From assembly GCF_017948595.1 (NCBI RefSeq), contig NZ_JAGFBV010000005.1, forward strand, positions 1 to 64,000: DNA of 64,000 nucleotides, in the 5' to 3' direction. A program made the translations under genes and the position numbers. The notes below the pieces were generated by a model. The model was not told the origin of the DNA. It made no database searches and was given only the letters and a program-made list of their open reading frames with translations. Positions 1 through 7,770 of this stretch are shown piece by piece; the stretch's first letter is position 1, and each line of letters opens with the position of its first letter. Source of the stretch: Flavobacterium geliluteum. GTDB lineage: Bacteria > Bacteroidota > Bacteroidia > Flavobacteriales > Flavobacteriaceae.

Positions 1-74
1 TAAGCCTTACAAGCATCATCATTTGGGAATTCTTTTACCAGATTGAGTATATTTTGACCTTTAAATTCTTCCAT
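1..74 (-). CDS. IS1595-family transposase, N-terminal fragment (runs off left edge)
   Basis: An ATG at 74 (minus strand) opens a frame that stays open to the window edge. The visible 24 residues begin MEEFKGQNIL and include FPNDDACKAY. This resembles the start of ISXO2-like (IS1595) transposases as I remember them, where a 'F/LPN(D/E)xAC..YL' segment precedes a zinc ribbon. Only the N-terminus is present, so whether the element is intact cannot be judged. A strong hairpin at 129-166 separates it from the glucanase gene. Identification rests on a short stretch. Confidence 0.65.
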   Translation of the reverse strand, partial: MEEFKGQNILNLVKEFPNDDACKA

Positions 75-128
75 AAGTACTGTTTTACAACTACTAAGAT
101 ACAGAATCTAAATTAATAACTCAATAAA

Positions 129-166
129 AAAAACTCCCAAGTTCCGATCGTAATTTGGGAGTTTTT
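129..166 (-). terminator. Rho-independent terminator after the GH8 gene
   Basis: A 12-bp perfect stem (AAAAACTCCCAA / TTGGGAGTTTTT) with a 14-nt loop lies 14 bp past the GH8 stop codon. Read on the minus strand it ends in a U run. The A-rich left arm could also stop transcription in the other direction. Confidence 0.8.
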
Positions 167-179
167 AGTTTTTAAAAAT

Positions 180-1574
180 TTACTTCAAAATAACCTTTTT
201 GGTAATGCTTTTATTATCATGGGATATTTTTATAAAATACACTCCGGCTGACTGATTGGCCAAATTGATTGTGGTCCTTTCGGAAGTTGCTTTTTGTTGT
301 AAAACAAGGCTTCCCTGAGATGAAATCACCGAAATCATCGATTCTTGCGGAGCAGAAACAGTAAATTCAGTAGTACTCGGATTTGGATATAAAGTTACCG
401 CAGATTTTTCTAATTCGAAATCACCTGTAGATAAAGTGGCATTTTGAGGCAAGTAAAAATTACCCGTTAATAAAAAAAGGTATAATGTTTTTAGCGTTTG
501 ATTAAAATAACTGGTCGGTTCTCCTAAACTATTCAAATCATTATATGAAGTAGTAAGGTGTGTTTGGTTTTCGCCACCCATAGCCGCGCAGGCAAAAGCA
601 CCAACAAAAGTAGCATTATGATATTGGCCGCTAAGGGATCCGTCTTGATTGTAACCGTCCTTGATATTGGCAGAACCACCCAAATTAACACGTACAAAAT
701 CCGATGATTTTTTAGAATAGGTTTTTGCATCGGCATTTCCGTACCAAACATAATCTACTGCGATACGCCACGGAGTTCTGGCCGCATCATAGCTGTAGCT
801 TTTTCCGGCTTTGTTGTACCCACTAGCTTGCGAAGAATAGGCCCCAGACTCCATACACCAGTCAGAAACCAAACCGCCAATAGCACTATTTTGAGCTAAA
901 TTATTGTTGATAACGGTATATGATTTGGCAGCAACGGCATTCCAAAAAGTACTATCATTTGTAAAATTTCCAAAAGTTCTGCAATAAGCCGGCGAAAAAT
1001 AAGAGGGATTGGTAATTTGGCTTCCGCCGAATTGATCTCCGGGCTTTAGTACGTAAGTGTTGGCTTCTACTTCATGGGCTTTTATAGCTGCAATCAACGA
1101 TTTAGCATCATTTTTATAATTGATGGTACCAGCACTAGCCCATTGAAAATCGGCGACAATAAGTGCAAAAGCAGCATCCAGTTCAGCATCTGTTGCACCA
1201 TTTTGACCAATAGTTCCAGAGCAGCCATTGATTTTCCAGTTCATCACCGCATTAGAATTGACATTGTCTTTATAATACAACCAAAGACCATCAAAAAGCG
1301 TTTTGTCGGCTGCATAAACGCTCAGAAGCATTCCGTAACCAATTCCTTCAGAAACGGTTTGGTTGGGGTCATCAAATTTTATTCTGTATCGGCCATTTGA
1401 GCACGATTCTACAAAATTGGTTTTCCAGATCGTATAATTGTTTACGGCATCCTGACTGTTTTTAGACGAAGCCATTATACCATTCTGAAAGGTGATATTT
1501 GCAGGAAACGGCTGTGTCTGCGAATAACTTTGGAGACAAAGAAGCATTGTCCCAATGAGTAATAGGTTTTTCAT
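180..1574 (-). CDS. Secreted glycoside hydrolase family 8 (endoglucanase-type) with T9SS sorting domain
   Basis: The protein has 464 residues. Residues 1-19 form a signal peptide ending LQSYSQ. The GH8 catalytic domain spans about 25-385. SEGIGYGM near residue 76 holds the likely acid Glu, and ATDAELDAAFAL (127-138) matches the family signature with its catalytic Asp. DAARTPWR further on is also typical. Residues ~388-464 form a type A T9SS C-terminal domain (LYPNPS, then GVYFIKI, ending KKVILK), so the enzyme is probably exported by the type IX system and released or anchored outside the cell. GH8 enzymes cut beta-1,4 glucans such as cellulose, or chitosan or xylan; the exact substrate is not clear. 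The gene is monocistronic and followed by a terminator. Confidence 0.9.
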   Translation of the reverse strand: MKNLLLIGTMLLCLQSYSQTQPFPANITFQNGIMASSKNSQDAVNNYTIWKTNFVESCSNGRYRIKFDDPNQTVSEGIGYGMLLSVYAADKTLFDGLWLYYKDNVNSNAVMNWKINGCSGTIGQNGATDAELDAAFALIVADFQWASAGTINYKNDAKSLIAAIKAHEVEANTYVLKPGDQFGGSQITNPSYFSPAYCRTFGNFTNDSTFWNAVAAKSYTVINNNLAQNSAIGGLVSDWCMESGAYSSQASGYNKAGKSYSYDAARTPWRIAVDYVWYGNADAKTYSKKSSDFVRVNLGGSANIKDGYNQDGSLSGQYHNATFVGAFACAAMGGENQTHLTTSYNDLNSLGEPTSYFNQTLKTLYLFLLTGNFYLPQNATLSTGDFELEKSAVTLYPNPSTTEFTVSAPQESMISVISSQGSLVLQQKATSERTTINLANQSAGVYFIKISHDNKSITKKVILK

Positions 1575-1624
1575 GTTTATATAAATTTAGGGACTCTAAA
1601 AGTAAGATTTTTTATATAAACAAA

Positions 1625-1658
1625 AAAATCCCAAACAAAAAACTTTGTTTGGGATTTT
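1625..1658 (-). terminator. Terminator of tatA
   Basis: A 15-bp perfect inverted repeat (1625-1639 with 1644-1658) has a 4-nt loop and A/T-rich ends. It starts 16 bp past the tatA stop on the minus strand. Confidence 0.8.
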
Positions 1659-1674
1659 AATAAGTGGTAGTTTC

Positions 1675-1854
1675 TTATTTAGATTCTTGGTCTTCTTTTT
1701 TAGCAACAGGCTGACCATCGTCTTTTGCAGCGTTTTTAAATTCTTTAATACCGCTACCAAGTCCTTTCATTAATTCTGGAATTTTTTTACCTCCAAAAAG
1801 TAATAAAACAACACCTACTATTATGAGGATTTCTGTAAGACCTATTCTTCCCAT
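1675..1854 (-). CDS. tatA: Twin-arginine translocase subunit TatA/TatE
   Basis: This 59-residue frame starts [18 protein letters not shown]. It has a single N-terminal membrane helix (about 7-20), the [20 protein letters not shown] segment (20-39) that marks the TatA hinge and amphipathic helix, and a charged tail ending KKEDQESK. TatA multimers form the pore that passes folded proteins across the inner membrane. A TAnnTTTG box at 1898-1905 lies upstream and a strong terminator follows, so it is a single-gene unit. No tatC is nearby. Confidence 0.93.
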   Translation of the reverse strand: MGRIGLTEILIIVGVVLLLFGGKKIPELMKGLGSGIKEFKNAAKDDGQPVAKKEDQESK

Positions 1855-1897
1855 GATTGTATAATTAATGCCGAAGCGATTTTGTATAAATGTAGCG

Positions 1898-1905
1898 CAA
1901 AGGTA
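1898..1905 (-). promoter_or_regulatory. Promoter -7 box of tatA
   Basis: Minus-strand TACCTTTG is an exact match to the Bacteroidota TAnnTTTG element. It sits 44 bp before the tatA ATG, in an otherwise empty intergenic region. Confidence 0.6.
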
Positions 1906-2035
1906 TATAGAATTAATTAACGAGAAATGATTTTAAGTCAAAATATTTGGTTTTTTCAACGTTAAATATTCTTTAAAATATTAATTTAAGTCTATTCCTG
2001 CAAATCTGTTAAGCATCAACAAGGCGATTAATTAT

Positions 2036-2043
2036 TATATTTG
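2036..2043 (+). promoter_or_regulatory. Promoter -7 box of the M23-like gene
   Basis: TATATTTG matches TAnnTTTG exactly and lies 20 bp before the ATG at 2063. It probably drives the M23-like and GH3 genes together. Confidence 0.6.
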
Positions 2044-2062
2044 CCGTGTATAAACAAGTAAA

Positions 2063-2563
2063 ATGAGAGAAAAGAAATCTAATTTTAAGAAAAAATTATT
2101 CACAAAAAAACGATTGGTTATTTTGAATGAAGAGACTTTTGAAGAGACTTTTTCTTTCAAACTTAATTTGATGAATGTTTTTGTGGTTTTCTCTTTAGGA
2201 GGAATATTTTTGATTTTAATCACTACTTATATCATCGCTTTTACACCTTTACGTGAATTGATACCGGGTTATTCTTCGACAGAATTGAAGAAAAATGCAA
2301 CCCAACTGGCCATAAAATCTGACTCGTTGGCCAATGCTCTGAAAAAAAATGAAGCATACATCAAAGGAATTCAGAAAGTTTTGAGAGGCGAGCTGGAATA
2401 TGCAAAATTTAATAAAGATTCTATTTTATCAGAATCTGATGAACCTTCGGATCTTGACATGAGTGCTTCTGAAGAAGAAATTAAATTGAGAGAAGAAGTC
2501 AATGAAATCGATAAAAATTCGAAAGAAAAAGTTAAAAACAAGAAGAAAAGTGACAAAAAATAA
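2063..2563 (+). CDS. Shortened M23-peptidase-like membrane protein lacking the peptidase domain
   Basis: The protein has 166 residues. A basic N-terminus is followed by RLVILNEETFEETFSFKL (18-35), one membrane helix (about 38-58) and the segment FTPLRELIPGYSS (60-72). A helical acidic region and a lysine-rich end follow. These segments match my memory of the N-terminal half of flavobacterial M23 metallopeptidases of about 290 residues. Here the frame stops before any LytM domain, and the GH3 gene begins 11 bp later. It may be a catalytically dead scaffold or a truncated orthologue. It is probably cotranscribed with the GH3 gene. Confidence 0.6.
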   Translation: MREKKSNFKKKLFTKKRLVILNEETFEETFSFKLNLMNVFVVFSLGGIFLILITTYIIAFTPLRELIPGYSSTELKKNATQLAIKSDSLANALKKNEAYIKGIQKVLRGELEYAKFNKDSILSESDEPSDLDMSASEEEIKLREEVNEIDKNSKEKVKNKKKSDKK

Positions 2564-2574
2564 TTCTACAAAAA

Positions 2575-4059
2575 ATGTCTATTAAAGCAGTAGCGGCAAA
2601 ATTATTTGCACGTAAAATATATCATCAAACCAAGGCTTGGGCCAATAAGCCTGTTACCACTCAGCTGGCCGTTTTTAAGAGCCTGATCCAAAATGCAAAA
2701 GACACAGAATTTGGTGTTGATCATCATTTTGATACCATAAAAACAATCGATGATTTTGTAAAAAATGTTCCTGTTCGTGATTATGAGGGTCTAAAAGTTT
2801 ATATTGATAAAGTGAGAATGGGGGAGCAGAACATCCTTTGGAAAGGCAAACCGTTGTATTTTGCCAAGACTTCTGGAACGACTTCTGGCGCAAAATATAT
2901 TCCGCTTACCAAAGAATCGATGCCGTATCATATAGAAGCTTCCCGAAATGCGATTTTGCATTATATTTACGAAACGGGCAACGCTGATTTTGTAGATGGA
3001 AAGATGATTTTCTTGCAAGGAAGCCCTATTTTAACAGAGAAATACGGAATTAAATTTGGCAGATTATCCGGCATTGCTGCGCATTTTGTGCCCAAATATT
3101 TGCAAAAAAACAGAATGCCGTCTTTAGAAACCAATTGCATAGAAGATTGGGAAACCAAAGTCAATGCAATTGTTGAGGAGACGATTGATCAGGACATGAC
3201 GATTATTTCCGGAATTCCGAGTTGGGTACAAATGTATTTTGAGCGTTTGCAGGAAAAAAGCGGTGGCAAAAAGATTGGCGAGATTTTCAAAAACTTTAAT
3301 TTGTTTATTTACGGAGGCGTAAATTATGAGCCTTACAGAGCAAAATTTGAGAATATGATTGGTCGAAAAGTAGATAGCATCGAGTTGTTTCCGGCATCTG
3401 AAGGATTTTTTGCTTATCAGGATACACAAAAAGAAAAAGGAATGTTGCTGCTGCTCAATTCAGGTATATTTTATGAATTTATAAAAGCAGACGAATTTTT
3501 TAACGAAAAGCCAAGACGTTATACGATTGGTGAGGTAGAAATTGGCGTTAATTATGCCTTAATTATTTCGACCAATGCAGGACTTTGGGGTTATAATATT
3601 GGTGATACAGTTCAGTTTACTTCTTTGGTTCCGCACAGGGTGATAGTTTCAGGCCGAATCAAACATTTTATTTCGGCTTTTGGCGAACACGTGATTGCCA
3701 ACGAAGTCGAAAACGCCATGAAACAAGCTACAGAAGGAACAAAAATTGTGATAAACGAATTTACAGTTGCGCCGCAAATTAATCCGTCAAGCGGATTACC
3801 GTATCACGAATGGCTGGTAGAATTTGAAAAAGAACCACAAGATATCGAAGTTTTCGCGGAAGCGATAGACAACGCCATGAGAGAACAAAATATTTATTAT
3901 GACGATTTGATAACCGGAAATGTGTTGCGAAAAGTGGTTGTGACTAAAGTTGCTAAAAATGGATTTCAGGAATACATGAAATCACAAGGAAAATTGGGCG
4001 GACAAAATAAAATTCCGAGATTGTCGAACAATCGGGATATTGCAGATAATTTGAAATAA
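2575..4059 (+). CDS. GH3 auxin-responsive-promoter family protein (acyl-adenylating enzyme)
   Basis: The 494-residue protein is full length for bacterial GH3-like proteins. Residues ~98-112 read AKTSGTTSGAKYIPL, the ATP/AMP-binding motif of the ANL adenylating superfamily. Further on come ELFPASEGFFAYQ and GLWGYNIGDTVQF, which correspond to the A4/A5-like and A7-like regions. Plant GH3 enzymes join amino acids to acyl acids such as jasmonate and auxin; the bacterial substrate is unknown. It follows the M23-like gene by 11 bp, so an envelope-linked role is possible but unproven. Confidence 0.85.
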   Translation: MSIKAVAAKLFARKIYHQTKAWANKPVTTQLAVFKSLIQNAKDTEFGVDHHFDTIKTIDDFVKNVPVRDYEGLKVYIDKVRMGEQNILWKGKPLYFAKTSGTTSGAKYIPLTKESMPYHIEASRNAILHYIYETGNADFVDGKMIFLQGSPILTEKYGIKFGRLSGIAAHFVPKYLQKNRMPSLETNCIEDWETKVNAIVEETIDQDMTIISGIPSWVQMYFERLQEKSGGKKIGEIFKNFNLFIYGGVNYEPYRAKFENMIGRKVDSIELFPASEGFFAYQDTQKEKGMLLLLNSGIFYEFIKADEFFNEKPRRYTIGEVEIGVNYALIISTNAGLWGYNIGDTVQFTSLVPHRVIVSGRIKHFISAFGEHVIANEVENAMKQATEGTKIVINEFTVAPQINPSSGLPYHEWLVEFEKEPQDIEVFAEAIDNAMREQNIYYDDLITGNVLRKVVVTKVAKNGFQEYMKSQGKLGGQNKIPRLSNNRDIADNLK

Positions 4060-4171
4060 AAAGGAAAAACATGTAATTCTGCAGCTTAAGCCAATCATAA
4101 ATTATGTTGAAGTGACGGGCAAAAATGAAGCGCTCAAACGCTTTAAAATTCTAAGAAGGAATTTGAAATAA
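4055..4171 (+). pseudogene. Possible C-terminal gene remnant or cryptic small frame
   Basis: An open stretch with no start codon runs through this gap in a different frame from the GH3 gene and reads plausibly as protein (LKPIINYVEVTGKNEALKRF, then KILRRNLK and stop). The composition looks coding, but I cannot assign a family. It could be the leftover end of a deleted gene, or chance. Confidence 0.25.
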
Positions 4172-4244
4172 TTACAAGCAGTTAATATGATTTCAGAGGA
4201 ATTAACATTTTTAATTCCTAATTTCGTTTAAAAAATACTAAAAT

Positions 4245-4268
4245 AATCTTCCGTAACAGAAGATTTTT
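4245..4268 (+). terminator. Hairpin with T tail before the DUF6909 gene
   Basis: A 7-bp stem (AATCTTC / GAAGATT) with a 7-nt loop is followed by TTT. It probably ends readthrough from the GH3 gene, although it lies only 12 bp before the next ATG and could instead act as a leader structure. Confidence 0.45.
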
Positions 4269-4279
4269 AAAATAAAAGC

Positions 4280-5959
4280 ATGAAAGAAACCAAAAATATA
4301 TCAAGATCAAGAGCGCAGGAATCGTCTGCTGCGATAGAAAAAATGTACATTACAATGCGCCATTTGTTCAACCGTGGTTTTTATAAACCAATGGGAGTTT
4401 CTGGCGATAGTTTACGCGAATCATTATTGGCGTTGCGACCTGAAATTTACGGAAATATTGCCGATGAAAAAGTAGAACTTAACGGACTTTTGTACGTTAT
4501 AGAACGTCTTCCGATAGGAATTGAAGAGTGTCGATTTATTAATTTAACTTCTGATGAAGGCTACTCTAAATCGCATTTTCAAGCCATTGTGCCTCCAAAA
4601 CGAAAAAGAAATTGTTATCGAATTGATGAGGAGCAAATGAATGTTGAAATTACACGTGGTCGTTCAGATATTTACGACATTTTGACCCATTTGACCTTTA
4701 TTTTTATCGAATCTCATAAAATTAGAAACAGAGTTTTGTTGGATGACGCAGGCGAAGTTTCGCGTGATTGGATGAAACTGGAGCAGGCTGTGATGCAGAC
4801 TAAAAAGCTGCCTCAGATCGAAAAAGAAAAGGCCATCTCGCACGTAGCCAATATTTTGGGGCGAACTTTTGAAGAGATTTTGGATATTTATGATGCTTTT
4901 GGTTCAGAAAATGCACCAGATCGCTTTTTGCACATTATTTATTGGTTAGGAAAATTAGCCATTGAAGAAGTAATCGAAAACAACAAACGCACTATAACTT
5001 TTAGTCCAGTTTTAAGGGAACGTCTCGGACATCACATTCACGGAGAAATCTGGGCAACCAACATTAAGGAAGTTTTGAAGGCAAACGATCTTCTAAACCG
5101 ACCAATTCACGTGATAAGCGCCAACATGCACAGTGTGATGAACTCTATTTTTGCAACACCGTTGTTGAAAACTAAATTTAAAGATAAGTCTGATTTCTTT
5201 ATTTATGAAGAATTAAGTAAATCTGCGGCTAAAGAAACCCGAAACATCGTAGAAGAATTGGCGTTGAAAAACGGAATGATTTCGCTGCCGGATAGCTCTG
5301 GAACCAATATTGATGTTCAGATTTTTGATACGGCCAAAATAGATTGGTCAAAAACCGCTTTCGCGAAAGCAAAACTGGAAGACGAAAAACCAGTCCTTAT
5401 CGTAATGGATTATGCATTTGGCGAGCAGGCATATGAAACCATAGACGAACTTTTGAAGCCTTATAAAAAAGACACGTTACTCAAAGTAAAATCGGTCTCA
5501 ATTATGGGTAAAGCCGGAATTCTGGAGGGCGGAAAAGGCGACATCATGATTCCGACAGCACATATCAACGAAGGAACGGCAGATAATTATTTTTTCGAAA
5601 ATGAATTAACAGGTGATATGTTTAAAGGAAATGATATTGCGGTTTTTGAGGGCGCTATGGTTACCGTTTTGGGAACATCGCTTCAAAATCGTGATTTATT
5701 AAAATTCTTTCACGAATCGACTTGGGGTGTAATCGGTCTTGAGATGGAAGGATCTTATTACCAAAAAGCCATTCAATCGGCATCGAAAATCAGAAAAAGT
5801 GTGCCAAATGATGTCAAAGTGCGTTATGCGTATTATGCATCAGATAACCCTTTAGAAACAGGAAGTACGCTGGCTTCGGGAGGTTTAGGAACAACAGGTG
5901 TAAAACCGACATATTTGATTACTATTAAAATTTTAGAACAAATTTTCAACGTAAAATAA
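4280..5959 (+). CDS. DUF6909 family protein with nucleoside-phosphorylase-like C-terminal half
   Basis: The protein has 559 residues with no signal peptide or membrane segment. The C-terminal half contains SIMGKAGILEGGKGDIMIP and later VIGLEMEGSYYQKAI. These resemble the phosphate/ribose-binding strand and the 'EMEG' motif of the purine nucleoside phosphorylase / AMP nucleosidase fold. The N-terminal half is helical and unassigned. DUF6909 is a Bacteroidota family of unknown function as far as I know. The Wzz-like gene starts 8 bp after its stop, so the two may be cotranscribed. The enzymatic role is inference. Confidence 0.65.
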   Translation: MKETKNISRSRAQESSAAIEKMYITMRHLFNRGFYKPMGVSGDSLRESLLALRPEIYGNIADEKVELNGLLYVIERLPIGIEECRFINLTSDEGYSKSHFQAIVPPKRKRNCYRIDEEQMNVEITRGRSDIYDILTHLTFIFIESHKIRNRVLLDDAGEVSRDWMKLEQAVMQTKKLPQIEKEKAISHVANILGRTFEEILDIYDAFGSENAPDRFLHIIYWLGKLAIEEVIENNKRTITFSPVLRERLGHHIHGEIWATNIKEVLKANDLLNRPIHVISANMHSVMNSIFATPLLKTKFKDKSDFFIYEELSKSAAKETRNIVEELALKNGMISLPDSSGTNIDVQIFDTAKIDWSKTAFAKAKLEDEKPVLIVMDYAFGEQAYETIDELLKPYKKDTLLKVKSVSIMGKAGILEGGKGDIMIPTAHINEGTADNYFFENELTGDMFKGNDIAVFEGAMVTVLGTSLQNRDLLKFFHESTWGVIGLEMEGSYYQKAIQSASKIRKSVPNDVKVRYAYYASDNPLETGSTLASGGLGTTGVKPTYLITIKILEQIFNVK

Positions 5960-5967
5960 AACAATCA

Positions 5968-6957
5968 ATGAGTACAAAAGTACCTCAAAATAATGAAGAT
6001 CAGGAGATTGATATTTTTGATATTTCAAAAGGGATTCAAATTTTTTTCGATAAAATTAATACGTTGATTTTTAAATCAATACATTTTTTTGTTCGAAATT
6101 GGATCATTGTTTTAACGATTGTTATCCTTGGTTTTGGTTTTGGTTTGTTTTTGGATAACACTCAAAAAAGTTATGATAATCAAATTATTGTTCAGCCCAA
6201 TTTTGGGAGCGTTGATTATTTGTATTCAAAAGTAGATTTGATTGATGCAAAAATTACTTCTGGAGATACTGTTTTTCTAAAAAATGTTGTTGGAATCTCG
6301 CATCCTAAAAAAATAAAAAAGATAGAGATAAAACCGGTTGTAGATGTATATAACTTTATCAAAAACAAACCAGAAAATTTTGAACTGATTAAATTAATGG
6401 CAGATAATAGCGATATAAAAAAAATTATCGAGGATAATCTTACAAGCAAAAACTATACCTATCATACGATTTCTTTTGTTACAGATGATGTAGTCAAGGA
6501 CAAAGGAATGGCAGAAGCTCTTCTGAGTTTTTTTAATAATACAAAATATTATAAAAAAATTCAGGAGGAGAGCCTGAAAAATATTGAGGCGAAAATGATA
6601 CAAAATGATACGATCATTTCTCAAATTAACAATGTATTAGGTGCATTTTCTGCTAAGGAAGCTCATTCTCAAAAAAGTGACAAGCTGGTTTATTACAATG
6701 AAAACACCCAGCTCAATGATGTCATCAAAACGAAAGATGAATTGGTCATAGAACAGGGAATCCATAGAATTGAATTGATAGCCAGTGATAAGATTATAAA
6801 AGATGTCAGCACAACAACAAACATTGAAAAAACGGGTTTCTTTTATGGTAAAAAGAAGATAGTATTGCCTTTAATATTTATTTTTATGTACGTTTTGATA
6901 TCTATTTTTATTGCTTTTTATAGAAAGCAATCTTTAATTTTACAGAAAAATAATTAA
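5968..6957 (+). CDS. Wzz/chain-length-determinant-like inner-membrane protein
   Basis: The 329-residue protein has a membrane helix at about 45-65, a long periplasmic part with helical segments (roughly 70-290) and a second helix at about 294-315. This two-helix layout, with both ends inside and a periplasmic middle, is that of polysaccharide co-polymerases (Wzz). Sequence conservation is weak, so the call rests on topology and on the nearby polysaccharide locus. A separate lipoprotein gene follows after 104 bp. Confidence 0.55.
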   Translation: MSTKVPQNNEDQEIDIFDISKGIQIFFDKINTLIFKSIHFFVRNWIIVLTIVILGFGFGLFLDNTQKSYDNQIIVQPNFGSVDYLYSKVDLIDAKITSGDTVFLKNVVGISHPKKIKKIEIKPVVDVYNFIKNKPENFELIKLMADNSDIKKIIEDNLTSKNYTYHTISFVTDDVVKDKGMAEALLSFFNNTKYYKKIQEESLKNIEAKMIQNDTIISQINNVLGAFSAKEAHSQKSDKLVYYNENTQLNDVIKTKDELVIEQGIHRIELIASDKIIKDVSTTTNIEKTGFFYGKKKIVLPLIFIFMYVLISIFIAFYRKQSLILQKNN

Positions 6958-7061
6958 TTTTTTTATTCAGAAAACAATTAAAACAGAACTTTAAAATTTC
7001 TAGTTTGAGAGACGGCAATTTTTAAAGTTTAAAAAACTAAATTAGCCCAAAATTGTAAAAA

Positions 7062-7610
7062 ATGAGAAAAAAAATAATTTTCGCATGCTTGATTTTATTA
7101 GTAGGATTTATTTCATGTAAAAAGGAAGACAATAAAAATCTAACTCAACCGGCTGAAGTAGAAACGAATAAAAATAATTTTCAGGTCACTTTGACTGCAA
7201 CAGTTAAAGCAGATGATAATTTTCAGATGTATTACAGTCAAGACGATTATGAAGTCCCTTATAAGGAGGAAAATTCGGTTTGGGTAGCTGTAAAAGCAAG
7301 TGACAAGCCACAGGATATTGTTTTTGATCTGCCACAAGATGTAATTCCTAATTATATTCGAATTGATTTTGGAACCAACCAGCAGCAAAAAGAGATCACG
7401 ATCAGCAATTTTAAAATGAAATATTACAGTAAAAGCTTTGAAGCAAAAGATTCATTATTTTTCAACTATTTCATTCCAAATGATTGTGTAAAAATTCTTG
7501 ACAAAAATAATTCTGTTGTACAAAATATTCAACCTCAGGACGGAAGATATGACCCTCTGTTTTATTCAGAGAAAGCACTTTATGATCAAATACAATTATT
7601 GGTAAAATAA
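7062..7610 (+). CDS. Lipoprotein of unknown function
   Basis: The 182-residue protein begins with a lipoprotein signal peptide, with lipobox LVGFISC and lipidated Cys at residue 19, followed by KKEDN. The rest is beta-rich with no motif that I recognise. It sits between the Wzz-like gene and the flippase, so it may belong to the surface-polysaccharide region. A terminator follows directly. Confidence 0.7.
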   Translation: MRKKIIFACLILLVGFISCKKEDNKNLTQPAEVETNKNNFQVTLTATVKADDNFQMYYSQDDYEVPYKEENSVWVAVKASDKPQDIVFDLPQDVIPNYIRIDFGTNQQQKEITISNFKMKYYSKSFEAKDSLFFNYFIPNDCVKILDKNNSVVQNIQPQDGRYDPLFYSEKALYDQIQLLVK

Positions 7611-7630
7611 CATAATTTCAAAACATTGCT

Positions 7631-7657
7631 GAGTCACAATTTGTGGCTCTTTTTTTT
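7631..7657 (+). terminator. Terminator after the lipoprotein gene
   Basis: The stem GAGTCACAA / TTGTGGCTC (one G-T wobble) is followed by a run of eight T. It starts 20 bp past the stop codon. Confidence 0.8.
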
Positions 7658-7745
7658 GGATGTAGACAAGCCGTGTTCATTATGAAATGACTGAGTGGGT
7701 TTTGTATACCAACTTGAATTATTTTAGAACAGACTTGAAAACATT

Positions 7746-7753
7746 ATATTTGT
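7746..7753 (+). promoter_or_regulatory. Promoter -7 box of the polysaccharide operon
   Basis: TATATTTG is an exact TAnnTTTG match 17 bp before the TTG start of the flippase gene, just downstream of the preceding terminator. Confidence 0.6.
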
Positions 7754-7770
7754 AAACAAATCACATCACC

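Noticed and set aside
1074..1400. 108-residue plus-strand open frame opposite the glucanase
   Set aside because: It lies wholly on the antisense strand of a clear GH8 gene, with no recognisable domain or promoter box.
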